From an uncultured Sphingopyxis sp. (GTDB lineage Bacteria; Pseudomonadota; Alphaproteobacteria; Sphingomonadales; Sphingomonadaceae), in NCBI GenBank assembly GCA_936933955.1, contig CAKZIN010000063.1, positions 1 to 23,446 of the forward strand: a stretch of 23,446 bases of DNA. The letters are read 5' to 3'. Below are positions 1 to 8,094 of the stretch, piece by piece; positions within the stretch are counted from its first letter, which is position 1, and each line of letters begins with the position of its first letter. The position numbers and the translations under genes are program-made. Below the pieces are notes generated by a model. The model saw only the letters and a list, made by a program, of their open reading frames with translations. It was not told the DNA's origin and did no database searches.

Positions 1-28
1 CGCAGACGCGAGCGGGCCCCCACCCCTT

Positions 29-51
29 CCCCTCCCCACAAGGGGGAGGGG
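29..51. repeat. C/G-rich hairpin repeat before the lipoprotein gene
   Basis: A perfect inverted repeat, CCCCTCCCC at 29-37 and GGGGAGGGG at 43-51, with a five-base loop. It lies in the short stretch ahead of the first gene. Runs of this kind are common as dispersed intergenic hairpins in sphingomonad chromosomes (general knowledge, not checked here). It has no T-run on either side, so it is not a textbook intrinsic terminator, although it could mark the end of a transcript entering from the left. Confidence 0.5.
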
Positions 52-93
52 GTTCGCGTTGCTCCTGCCGTCGCGCTCGCCTACGACGCGATC

Positions 94-996
94 GTGTCCG
101 CGACGCGCACCCCCCTCCTTCCGCGCCCCCTCCGCCTGAGCGCCATCGCGCTCGCGTCGGCGCTGCTGTCCGGCTGCGTCGCGGCGGCAATTCCGCCGAT
201 CATCGCCGGCGCGGTGGTCGGGCGGAGGGCGATCGAGGGGTCGGGGCGGGGCGAAGCCTCCGCCGCTCCCGTCTCGCCAAGCGAGGCCACCACCGCTCCC
301 GTGCGGACCGAAGGCGCTCCGGCGCGCTCGGGTGAGGTGGCAAACGACATTCCGCCGATCAGCGCTGCGCCCGCCGCCGAAGCGCCGAACATCGCGGTGA
401 GCGGGTCGAATGCCACGCTCGACGCCGCCGACTTCGCTGGGCGCATCGCGCTACGTCTCGCGGGCCGCGGCGTGCGCACTGCGGCGACGGCGACGCCGCT
501 ACCGACCGATCGGGCGACGGGTCCGGGGCAGGCCTCCGCCATCCTCAAACCCGGCACCGCGCTCGAATGGACCGACTGCGCGGACAAGCCCGGGGCGGTG
601 ATCTTCGACCTCGACGATGCAAGTGGCCGTGCACGCGTCCCTTCGACGCAGGCCTTTGCGCAGATGATCGAGGCGTTGCGCGCGCTCGAAGCGACGCCGC
701 TGTTCTTCACGCGCACGCAGGACGCAGCGCGGATCGACGCGCTGCTCACCGATCTGCAGGTGAGCGGGGTCGGCTCGGGCACGCGCTGGGCGGAGCTGTG
801 GAGCCCGGGCGGTTACGCCGGGCGCACCCGCGCAGACCTGTTCGCCACCGCATCGCGCTTTCACTGCGTGGTCGCCATCGCCGGGGACCGGCTCGACGAT
901 TTCGCGCCAAGCGGGCGGGCATCGGCGCTGCCTGCGGGTGCCGAAGCGGCGCTCGGCCAGCGCTGGTTCCTGATGCGTGAGCTGGGCGCGAGCTGA
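94..996 (+). CDS. HAD-like lipoprotein (putative phosphatase)
   Basis: A 300-residue protein from a GTG start. A hydrophobic N-terminal segment (about 15-25) ends in the lipobox L-S-G-C with the lipidation cysteine at 28, so it should be an envelope lipoprotein. Residues 45-160 are low-complexity, Ala/Pro/Thr-rich and probably a linker. The C-terminal part has a HAD-like pattern: GAVIFDLDDAS (D172 and D174 as motif I), FFTRT (T206, motif II position), basic residues near 244-246, and AGDRLDDF with acidic D265/D268/D269 (motif IV). That resembles periplasmic acid-phosphatase-type HAD proteins, and the substrate cannot be told. It ends six bases from the convergent crtZ gene. The lipoprotein assignment is firm; the HAD call is motif-based inference. 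Confidence 0.7.
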   Translation: MSATRTPLLPRPLRLSAIALASALLSGCVAAAIPPIIAGAVVGRRAIEGSGRGEASAAPVSPSEATTAPVRTEGAPARSGEVANDIPPISAAPAAEAPNIAVSGSNATLDAADFAGRIALRLAGRGVRTAATATPLPTDRATGPGQASAILKPGTALEWTDCADKPGAVIFDLDDASGRARVPSTQAFAQMIEALRALEATPLFFTRTQDAARIDALLTDLQVSGVGSGTRWAELWSPGGYAGRTRADLFATASRFHCVVAIAGDRLDDFAPSGRASALPAGAEAALGQRWFLMRELGAS

Positions 997-1002
997 CCGC
1001 AG

Positions 1003-1521
1003 TCAGTCTACGCTCTCACGCAGCACCGCGCGGCCCTCGGCGAGTTGGCGGCGCAGATCGGCCTTGAGCGCTGACGGATTGCGCGCGACGAGGAAGCCAA
1101 AGCTTACCCCGCCCTCCTTGCTCGCGGTGGCATGGTGCAGCTTGTGCGCCTGCACCAGTCGCTTGGCGTAGCCCGAACGCGGCACCCAGCGGAAGTAGCG
1201 TTGGTGCACCAGACCGTCGTGGGCGAGCGTGTAGAGGATGCCGTAGCCGAGGATGCCGAGCCCGATCCAGGTCGCGGGCGGCCAGGCGTTCGCCCCCAGG
1301 ACCCATTCGCTGCCGAGCGCGAACATCGAAATGCTCATCGCCGCCCCGACCAGCGCGTAGAGGTCGTTGCGTTCCAGCACGCCATCGTGCGGCTCATGAT
1401 GGTCGCGGTGCCAGCCCCAGCCCCAGCCGTGCATGATATATTTGTGGCTCGCCCAGGCGACGCCCTCCATCGCCGCGATGGTGGCGATCACGATCGATAG
1501 GGGGAGCAGCCATGACGACAT
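1003..1521 (-). CDS. crtZ: Beta-carotene 3-hydroxylase, CrtZ type
   Basis: A 172-residue membrane di-iron hydroxylase, expected to add 3-hydroxyl groups to the beta-ionone rings of beta-carotene to give zeaxanthin. The family's histidine clusters are all present: HKYIMHG (H26, H31), HRDHHEPH (H38, H41, H42, H45), HDGLVH (H101, H106) and HKLHH (H126, H129, H130). Hydrophobic stretches lie near residues 5-25, 52-72 and 80-100. The ATG chosen (MSSWLLPL) matches the usual family start; the frame stays open further upstream, but that part is Pro/Gly/Arg-rich and overlaps purA. No other carotenoid gene is in the window, so crtZ sits alone here. It is divergent from purA and convergent with the lipoprotein gene. 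Confidence 0.9.
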   Translation of the reverse strand: MSSWLLPLSIVIATIAAMEGVAWASHKYIMHGWGWGWHRDHHEPHDGVLERNDLYALVGAAMSISMFALGSEWVLGANAWPPATWIGLGILGYGILYTLAHDGLVHQRYFRWVPRSGYAKRLVQAHKLHHATASKEGGVSFGFLVARNPSALKADLRRQLAEGRAVLRESVD

Positions 1522-1636
1522 GCGCGCAATATACGCCTCCGCACCGCGGCTTACCAGCGCTCCGCCTCCCTTGCGCGGTTGCCCTCCCCCGCCCCCGCGC
1601 CTAGGGCACGCGCGCGACAAGCGAAGAGGGGCAAAC

Positions 1637-2926
<1,290 letters not shown>

Positions 2927-2984
2927 AATTGGGGAAGAAGTCGGGATGGCCGGAAACGACCCCCGAATGCGCATTTTCCCATTT

Positions 2985-3842
2985 CTACAGGCTTGTCTGT
3001 GGTGGCGGCCCCACCTCACGGACGGCAGACGCGATCGGGGTGAGACGGATCTTCATGTCCTGTTCGGCGGTCCTATATTCTAATCGCTGTCCGAACTTTG
3101 AGGGATGCGCCAGTGAGAAGCTCAAGATAGTGTGCGGCAGTAGCGAGGTCGCAACCTCGTGCACTGCGTAAACGAGGGCTGGATATCGCCCGTTCGCCGT
3201 GGTGAATGGTTTGACGAGCGATGGACTTAAGGGCGCAACTCCGAAAGCGTGGTTGAACATCGCAAGAGCGTCGTGGCCTTCAAAAATTATTGCTCGGGGT
3301 GATACGCGACGAACGATGCGTGCAAGGGTGGGCGCAGACTCTTCGAGTCCTTGCCACAAGGTCATTCCACCTTGCTGCGCCACAAATTTGCTAGCCCCTT
3401 CTGAGCGACGAAACACCATGTTTGTCTTGGGGATGCGCCGTAAAATTTGGTCGTCGATGCCGAGAACTCGCTTGAGCAACGGCTGCATTACGGTTTGGAT
3501 TCGATATCTCTGATCAACGTATTCATGCTGCCAAGTTGTACAAAACTCGTCAGTGCCGGGTGGAAGATTCCAAGTTTCTGGATTGCCGCCCGGGTTTATA
3601 CCTAATATCATAAGGGGCGCCGGAGGAATACGACTATAAAAGATGCTGTAGAAACGGCGGTCGCGTAGCCCCGATCGCTGACGGTACTCTTCGTCTAATA
3701 CTCTCATGAGCTCGATTTTAGGGTCGAGCGTGACGATCTGCATGCTCCACTGCTCACTGTGACACAGTATCCGCAAGACAATAGAACTGAAATGGACCGC
3801 GTCAACTTCCAGCTCAGATGGTTTGTCGACGCCTGAAATCAC
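2985..3842 (-). CDS. Uracil-DNA-glycosylase-like superfamily protein (orphan)
   Basis: A 285-residue soluble protein from a GTG start. An internal ATG at 3743 would give 252 residues and keep all the motifs. The pattern recalls the uracil-DNA glycosylase fold: PLMILGINPGGNP (about 78-90) resembles the first catalytic loop of the MUG and SMUG subfamilies (GINPG/GMNPG), a central strand TNMVFRRS follows, then RAIIFEGHDA, and near the C-terminus LAHPSKFG resembles the second loop (HPS). There is no FeS-cysteine set as in family 4/5 enzymes. Base composition and codon use are plainly more A/T-rich than in all neighbours, which suggests transfer. It follows the glycosyltransferase cluster on the same strand after 25 bases, but its role looks unrelated. 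The fold call is inference; the gene itself is likely real. Confidence 0.6.
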   Translation of the reverse strand: MISGVDKPSELEVDAVHFSSIVLRILCHSEQWSMQIVTLDPKIELMRVLDEEYRQRSGLRDRRFYSIFYSRIPPAPLMILGINPGGNPETWNLPPGTDEFCTTWQHEYVDQRYRIQTVMQPLLKRVLGIDDQILRRIPKTNMVFRRSEGASKFVAQQGGMTLWQGLEESAPTLARIVRRVSPRAIIFEGHDALAMFNHAFGVAPLSPSLVKPFTTANGRYPALVYAVHEVATSLLPHTILSFSLAHPSKFGQRLEYRTAEQDMKIRLTPIASAVREVGPPPQTSL

Positions 3843-3849
3843 GCCGACC

Positions 3850-3873
3850 GCCTAGCGCTCTTTAACGCTAGGC
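3850..3873 (-). promoter_or_regulatory. Hairpin between GT4 stop and UDG-like gene start
   Basis: A perfect 8-base inverted repeat, GCCTAGCG at 3850-3857 and CGCTAGGC at 3866-3873, with an 8-base loop. On the minus strand it begins around the TAG stop of the glycosyltransferase. Its 3' arm overlaps AGGCGG (3848-3853), the best ribosome-binding candidate for the GTG start at 3842, five bases away. There is no T-run, so it is not a canonical terminator. It could instead limit translation of the next gene. Confidence 0.4.
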
Positions 3874-5034
3874 CGGAGCCAGCGATGGCTGGCGACGTGC
3901 TGCGACGAGCCGGGCGTAGTCGGCGAACAGTGCTTCGAAATGGTCGCGCATGGTGACCACTTGCGGTGGCGGGGGCACGATCGGGGCTTTGATGAAATGG
4001 TCGATGGCGATCGCCAGCGCGGGCGCCGATGCCGCGCGATAGGTGACGCCGGCGCCGCCCGCCGCGTGGTCCGCCGCGCCGCCGTCGTCGGGGACGATCA
4101 CCGGTAGCCCGCTCGCGCGCGCTTCTGCCGCAGCCATGCAGAAGGTCTCGGCCTCACACCCGTGGACGAGCGCGTCGGCGCTGGCGAGGATCGCGGCAAA
4201 GCGCGCGCGGTCCTTTTCGGGCGCCATCAGCCGCACGTGCGGGTTGCCGCCGATGGCGTTGATGATGCGGCGTTTGCTCTGCCCGACGCCGAAGATGGCG
4301 AGCCCCACCGGCGCGTGTGCGCCCGCCGCGGCGACCGCCTCCACCACCATCGGCCAGCGCTTTTCGGCGGACAGGCGTCCGACGCCGAGCAGCAGCGTCG
4401 CCTCCTCCGGCAGGTCGAGCAGCTTCAGCATGTGCCTCCGCAGGGTCGGATCGCGGCGGTCGGGTGAAAAGGTATCCGCTTCCACCCCCATCGGGTGCAG
4501 CGCGACGTTGGCGACGCCGCCTTCGATCAGCCGCGCCTCCAGCCGCGCGTTGGCGACGACGACGCGGTCCATCGTCTCCCCCAGTTCGCGCAGGTGCGAC
4601 CAGAAACGCTCGAACTGCTGGTCGATCGTGCGCCGCGACAACACCGGTTCGAACCAGCGATAGGCGTAGGCGGAGAGCGGGTCGGAGTGCATGATCAGCG
4701 CACGCGGTGCCGCGCCCGGCCAGCGCGCGACCATCGACGCCGAGCGCCAGGGCGACGATGCCTCGACCATGTCCGGCGCCTGCGCATCGAGCGCGGCGTG
4801 CACCGCCGCCTCGTCACTGAAATACCAGTAGCGCCGGTCGAGCGGGAAGCGCGGGGATGGCAGCGTCACGATCCGCGCGCGCGGCCCGCGCTCGATCACG
4901 CTCGACTGGTCGCCGGGCGCGATGATGACGATGTCGTGGCCGAGCTCCGACCCGACCTTGAGCTTTTGGTCGATGTAGGTGCGCACCCCCCCGCCGTGTG
5001 GCGTGTAGAAGGCGCAGACATCGACGATCTTCAC
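3868..5034 (-). CDS. GT4-family glycosyltransferase
   Basis: A 388-residue GT-B-fold retaining glycosyltransferase. The N-terminal glycine-rich loop is FYTPHGGGVRTY (9-20). The donor-side motifs are GVGRLSAEKRW (217-227, with R220 and K225) and the E-x7-E motif EAETFCMAAAEA (E296 and E304), followed by SGLPVIVPDDGG. These are typical of GT4 enzymes using nucleotide sugars, with the acceptor often lipid-linked; donor and acceptor cannot be told here. The GTG start gives the standard opening (VKIVDVCAFYTP) and is preceded by TGAGG, which overlaps the stop of the upstream membrane-protein gene seven bases away. It is the last gene of the four-gene glycan cluster. Confidence 0.88.
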   Translation of the reverse strand: MKIVDVCAFYTPHGGGVRTYIDQKLKVGSELGHDIVIIAPGDQSSVIERGPRARIVTLPSPRFPLDRRYWYFSDEAAVHAALDAQAPDMVEASSPWRSASMVARWPGAAPRALIMHSDPLSAYAYRWFEPVLSRRTIDQQFERFWSHLRELGETMDRVVVANARLEARLIEGGVANVALHPMGVEADTFSPDRRDPTLRRHMLKLLDLPEEATLLLGVGRLSAEKRWPMVVEAVAAAGAHAPVGLAIFGVGQSKRRIINAIGGNPHVRLMAPEKDRARFAAILASADALVHGCEAETFCMAAAEARASGLPVIVPDDGGAADHAAGGAGVTYRAASAPALAIAIDHFIKAPIVPPPPQVVTMRDHFEALFADYARLVAARRQPSLAPA

Positions 5035-5041
5035 GCCGGCC

Positions 5042-6004
5042 TCAGGCGGCGCTGGCGGACTGCGCGGCGTCGGCGGCGTCCTTGCGGTCGCGATCCTCGT
5101 CGCTGTCCTTGAGGAGGAATTCGGCGATGCTCGCCAGCACGCCGACGATGATGTGCGCCACCAGCACCAGCCCCGCCATCAGCGCCATCAACTCCGCGAT
5201 CGGCTGGTCGCGGCCGAGCAGCACCGCGGCGAGCCCGGCGAAGACGATGTCCTTGTTGGGCAGCAGCGGCAGCCGCGACAGCAGCATGCGGATGGTCGCC
5301 AGCACCAGCCACCAGCCCATCGGCACGCTCGGCAGGATCAGCGCCCACATCGCCGCCGACAGCGCGAGGTAGAGGATGATGCGGCCGAGGTGGATCGCGG
5401 TGATCCACCACAAAGTCTTGCGCGGCAGAGTGAACAGCCGCCCACGCAGCAGCAGGATGACGAGGCTCGTCACCAGCACCAGCGACAGGCTGTAGATGAC
5501 GGTCTTGGATTCGACGCCGATCTGCGTGCGCGCAATGAACGGCCAGGCGACCGCCAGCAGCGCCAGCGTGAACAGGTTGCCGGTGAGGCCGGAGAGGATG
5601 GTGACGTCCTTGATAGCCCCGAACGGCGCCGCGATCATCCGCGTGCGCGCCCTCGCCCAGGCGTAGAACTGCACTTCGCCCAAGTAACCCAACAGCAGTT
5701 CGTTGCTGACGAGCTTGCGCAGCAGCGCCGCCATGCCGGTGAAGGGGAGGTTCCAGAGGCGCCGGTAGATGAACCATTCGCTGAGCGGCGGCGCGAAATA
5801 ATAGAGCGCGAAGAGGAGCCAGAACAGCGGGTTCGCCGGGATCAGCGCGCGCACGTCGCCGAGGTCGAGCTTGCGCAGCTCGAGCACCACCGCGACCAGA
5901 ATGGCGAGGCTGACCAGCAGCGACAGCCATTTGAACCAGTGCGACGAACCGCCCGCCAGCTGGGGCATCAATTCAGGGGAGGTGCTGCGCGGCGTGTCGG
6001 TCAT
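5042..6004 (-). CDS. Polytopic membrane protein, LPG-synthase-TM/flippase-like
   Basis: A 320-residue integral membrane protein. Hydrophobic segments lie near residues 25-43, 58-76, 138-158, 168-187, 204-224, 229-247 and 272-295, and the C-terminal tail is charged (DSDEDRDRKDAAD). The overall look, including the SRLPLLPNKDI stretch before the last helices, is like the transmembrane domain of lysylphosphatidylglycerol synthase-type proteins, which often sit in glycan clusters and are suggested to move lipid substrates. That family call is tentative. The ATG chosen overlaps the stop of the upstream glycosyltransferase (ATGA, 6001-6004), so translation is probably coupled. An upstream in-frame start exists but lies inside the preceding gene. 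Likely role: moving or presenting a lipid-linked intermediate for the flanking transferases. Confidence 0.6.
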   Translation of the reverse strand: MTDTPRSTSPELMPQLAGGSSHWFKWLSLLVSLAILVAVVLELRKLDLGDVRALIPANPLFWLLFALYYFAPPLSEWFIYRRLWNLPFTGMAALLRKLVSNELLLGYLGEVQFYAWARARTRMIAAPFGAIKDVTILSGLTGNLFTLALLAVAWPFIARTQIGVESKTVIYSLSLVLVTSLVILLLRGRLFTLPRKTLWWITAIHLGRIILYLALSAAMWALILPSVPMGWWLVLATIRMLLSRLPLLPNKDIVFAGLAAVLLGRDQPIAELMALMAGLVLVAHIIVGVLASIAEFLLKDSDEDRDRKDAADAAQSASAA

Positions 6005-7170
6005 GCCGGATACTCGATGGGCTGGCGTCCGGCGGCGCCGGGGGCGCGGCGACGTTCGCACGCCACTTCCGCCAACAATCGCAGCCATGCGCCGCTCGTT
6101 GCTTCCACCGTGAAGCGGGACGCACGCTCGCGCATCGTCGCGACATCGGGGCGGATGTGGCAGGCCCATTCCATGCCGCGCGCAAAGGCTTCGACGTCGC
6201 CATTGGGCGCGACCATGCCGCCGCCGCCGACCAGCGCGGGCATGCTGACGCAGCTGTGCGTCGCGACCACCGGCACCCCTGCCGCGAGCGCTTCGACCAC
6301 CACCACCCCCAGACCTTCGTAGTAGGACGGGAGCAGGAACGCGTCCGCCGCTGCTAGAGCTTCGGCGAGCGCCTGGCTGTGCCCTGGCATCCGCACCTGT
6401 TCGCTCAGCCCCAGCCGCTTCACCTGCGCCTCAAGCCGTGCGCGATAAGGCCCTTCGCCGAGGATGACGAGCTGGTCGTCGGGCCGTGCGATGCGCGCGA
6501 AGGCGTCGATCATCAGCGCCTGATTCTTTTGCCGCACCAGCCGCCCGATGCTGAGGTAGAGGCGACCCTTGCGCCGCGCGCGCTCTAGCGCCGCAGCATC
6601 GCGCGCCGCGCCGAAACGGCGGAAATCGGCGTCGGTGAGCGAGGCGTTCCAGATCATCACCATGCGGTCCGCGGCGGGCGCCATACGCACCCGCGCCTCC
6701 GCCAGCGCCGCGTCGGTCATCGCGACGATCCGCGCAAAGGCGCGCGCCTGAACGCGCAGCCACAGGTGAAACGCCTTGCGCGCCACCCACGGGAGGTCGC
6801 GGCGCTCCAGGTCGTTGGAGATTTTGAGGACGATCGGCGGGCATGCCGCGCCGAGCAGCAGCCGCAGCATCACCGCGACGATGGTGTAGGTGTTGCCCGC
6901 GCAGAAGATCACGTCGGGCCGCCAGCGCCGCACAACCGCCGGCAGCCGCGCGATCATGAACAGCGTCTCGAACGCCGCGGTGGAACGCTGCCCGCGCTGC
7001 AGCACCTCGTAATCGAGCGCGGGCGCCTCCACCCCCAGCGCGCCCTCACGCCGCCCGAGCACGACCTTCACATCGAGCCCGCGCCGTTCCCAGTCGGCGG
7101 CAAGCCGCAGCGCATCGCGTTCGACCCCGCCGGGCTCGAAACTGTGGAGAAAGGTGAGGACGCGGGTCAT
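6001..7170 (-). CDS. GT4-family glycosyltransferase
   Basis: A 389-residue GT-B glycosyltransferase. The N-terminal acceptor-side loop is HSFEPGGVERDALRLA (9-24). The C-terminal donor site has SIGRLVRQKN (207-216), ILGEGPYRARLE and the E-x7-E motif YEGLGVVVVEALAAG (E285 and E293). This is closer to classic GT4 sequences than the other transferase of the cluster, so the two probably add different sugars in succession. Both ends overlap neighbours by four bases (ATGA at 7167-7170 and 6001-6004), which argues for one transcript and coupled translation with the deacetylase upstream and the membrane protein downstream. Donor and acceptor are unknown. Confidence 0.9.
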   Translation of the reverse strand: MTRVLTFLHSFEPGGVERDALRLAADWERRGLDVKVVLGRREGALGVEAPALDYEVLQRGQRSTAAFETLFMIARLPAVVRRWRPDVIFCAGNTYTIVAVMLRLLLGAACPPIVLKISNDLERRDLPWVARKAFHLWLRVQARAFARIVAMTDAALAEARVRMAPAADRMVMIWNASLTDADFRRFGAARDAAALERARRKGRLYLSIGRLVRQKNQALMIDAFARIARPDDQLVILGEGPYRARLEAQVKRLGLSEQVRMPGHSQALAEALAAADAFLLPSYYEGLGVVVVEALAAGVPVVATHSCVSMPALVGGGGMVAPNGDVEAFARGMEWACHIRPDVATMRERASRFTVEATSGAWLRLLAEVACERRRAPGAAGRQPIEYPA

Positions 7171-7973
7171 GCCGCCAGCCGCTCCGCCGATGCGTCGGCA
7201 AGCAGATCGGCGTAGCGGGAGATGGTGCGCCCGCGCGCGCAGGCGGCAAAGGTCGCGTCGATGCTCGCCATCAGCTCGGGGCGCGTGGTGTCGCCGGGGT
7301 GCACCGCGATGCGCAGTACGTCGAGCGGGCTCGAAGCGACCCGCGCCGCCGCCGCCACCATGCGCGAGGACAGCCGCCGCGGCGCGCTGCGGCTCGCCCA
7401 GGTGATGACCGGACCCTTCGCCAGCACCGCCTCATCGCTCGGGCGCCAGACGCGCATATGGTCCTCGGCGAGCGCGAAACCGCTCTCCCGCAGCGCGGCG
7501 CGCGCGCCTTCGCCGTAAAGCCAGGCGGGGGCGATGAAGCCCGCCACCGGACGACCGATCGCGCCCTCGATCAGCTCGCGTCCTTCGCGCATGCGCCGGG
7601 CGGCGTCGGCGTGGCTGAGACCGAGGAACTCGCCCTCGCTCGCGGTCATGTGGCGCGCCTTGATCGCCGCCATGCCGCTATGTTCGCTGGTGTCGCGGTG
7701 GAGCCAGCCGTGGACGAACATTTCCACCCCCGCATCGGACCATTCGCGCAGGCGCCGCTGGTAGGCGGGCGCGGCGCTGAGCGGCGCCTCACCCCAATGG
7801 TCGGGCACCACCAGCATGGCGAAGTTCGGACCGCCGAGCCGCCGTGACAGCAGCTCCACCAGCCGGTCGACGTGGCGTTCAAAGCGCGGTCCGACGTCGT
7901 GGATCGAGGCGATCAGTCGCTTGCGAGGGCGCGGGGGAGCGCTGGCAGGATCGGCGCTGGGCGCAGCGGTCAT
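7167..7973 (-). CDS. DUF2334-type polysaccharide deacetylase-like protein
   Basis: A 268-residue protein without a signal peptide. It has the layout of the NodB-like/DUF2334 deacetylases: IASIHDVGPRFE (metal or catalytic D26), LVVPDHWGE (54-62), VHGWLHR (H88, H92, the usual H-x(3)-H metal pair), GFIAPAWLYGE (145-155) and RIAVHPGDT (H225). Members remove N- or O-acyl groups from sugars of glycans or glycolipids; the substrate here is unknown. The ATG at 7973 is chosen because the conserved region starts soon after, and the upstream extension would run into pheT. It is the first gene of the glycan cluster, 121 bases after pheT, and its stop overlaps the start of the next glycosyltransferase. 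Confidence 0.78.
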   Translation of the reverse strand: MTAAPSADPASAPPRPRKRLIASIHDVGPRFERHVDRLVELLSRRLGGPNFAMLVVPDHWGEAPLSAAPAYQRRLREWSDAGVEMFVHGWLHRDTSEHSGMAAIKARHMTASEGEFLGLSHADAARRMREGRELIEGAIGRPVAGFIAPAWLYGEGARAALRESGFALAEDHMRVWRPSDEAVLAKGPVITWASRSAPRRLSSRMVAAAARVASSPLDVLRIAVHPGDTTRPELMASIDATFAACARGRTISRYADLLADASAERLAA

Positions 7974-8094
7974 CGCTTGTGCTCGATCCTTCGTCACGAC
8001 GCGCCCCACCGGCGCGCCCGGCCCCACGCGCGCCGATATCGGCTGCACGCCGCGCTTTGGCAAGGCGGGTAGCAAAGGGCCGGGACGCTGCGGC

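Noticed and set aside
3850..3873. Hairpin considered as an intrinsic terminator of the glycan cluster
   Set aside because: The stem is only 8 bp and is not followed by a T-run on either strand.
2927..3875. Search for attachment sites, direct repeats or an integrase around the A/T-richer UDG-like gene
   Set aside because: No convincing flanking direct repeat, tRNA fragment or recombinase remnant could be seen, so a defined mobile element is not claimed.
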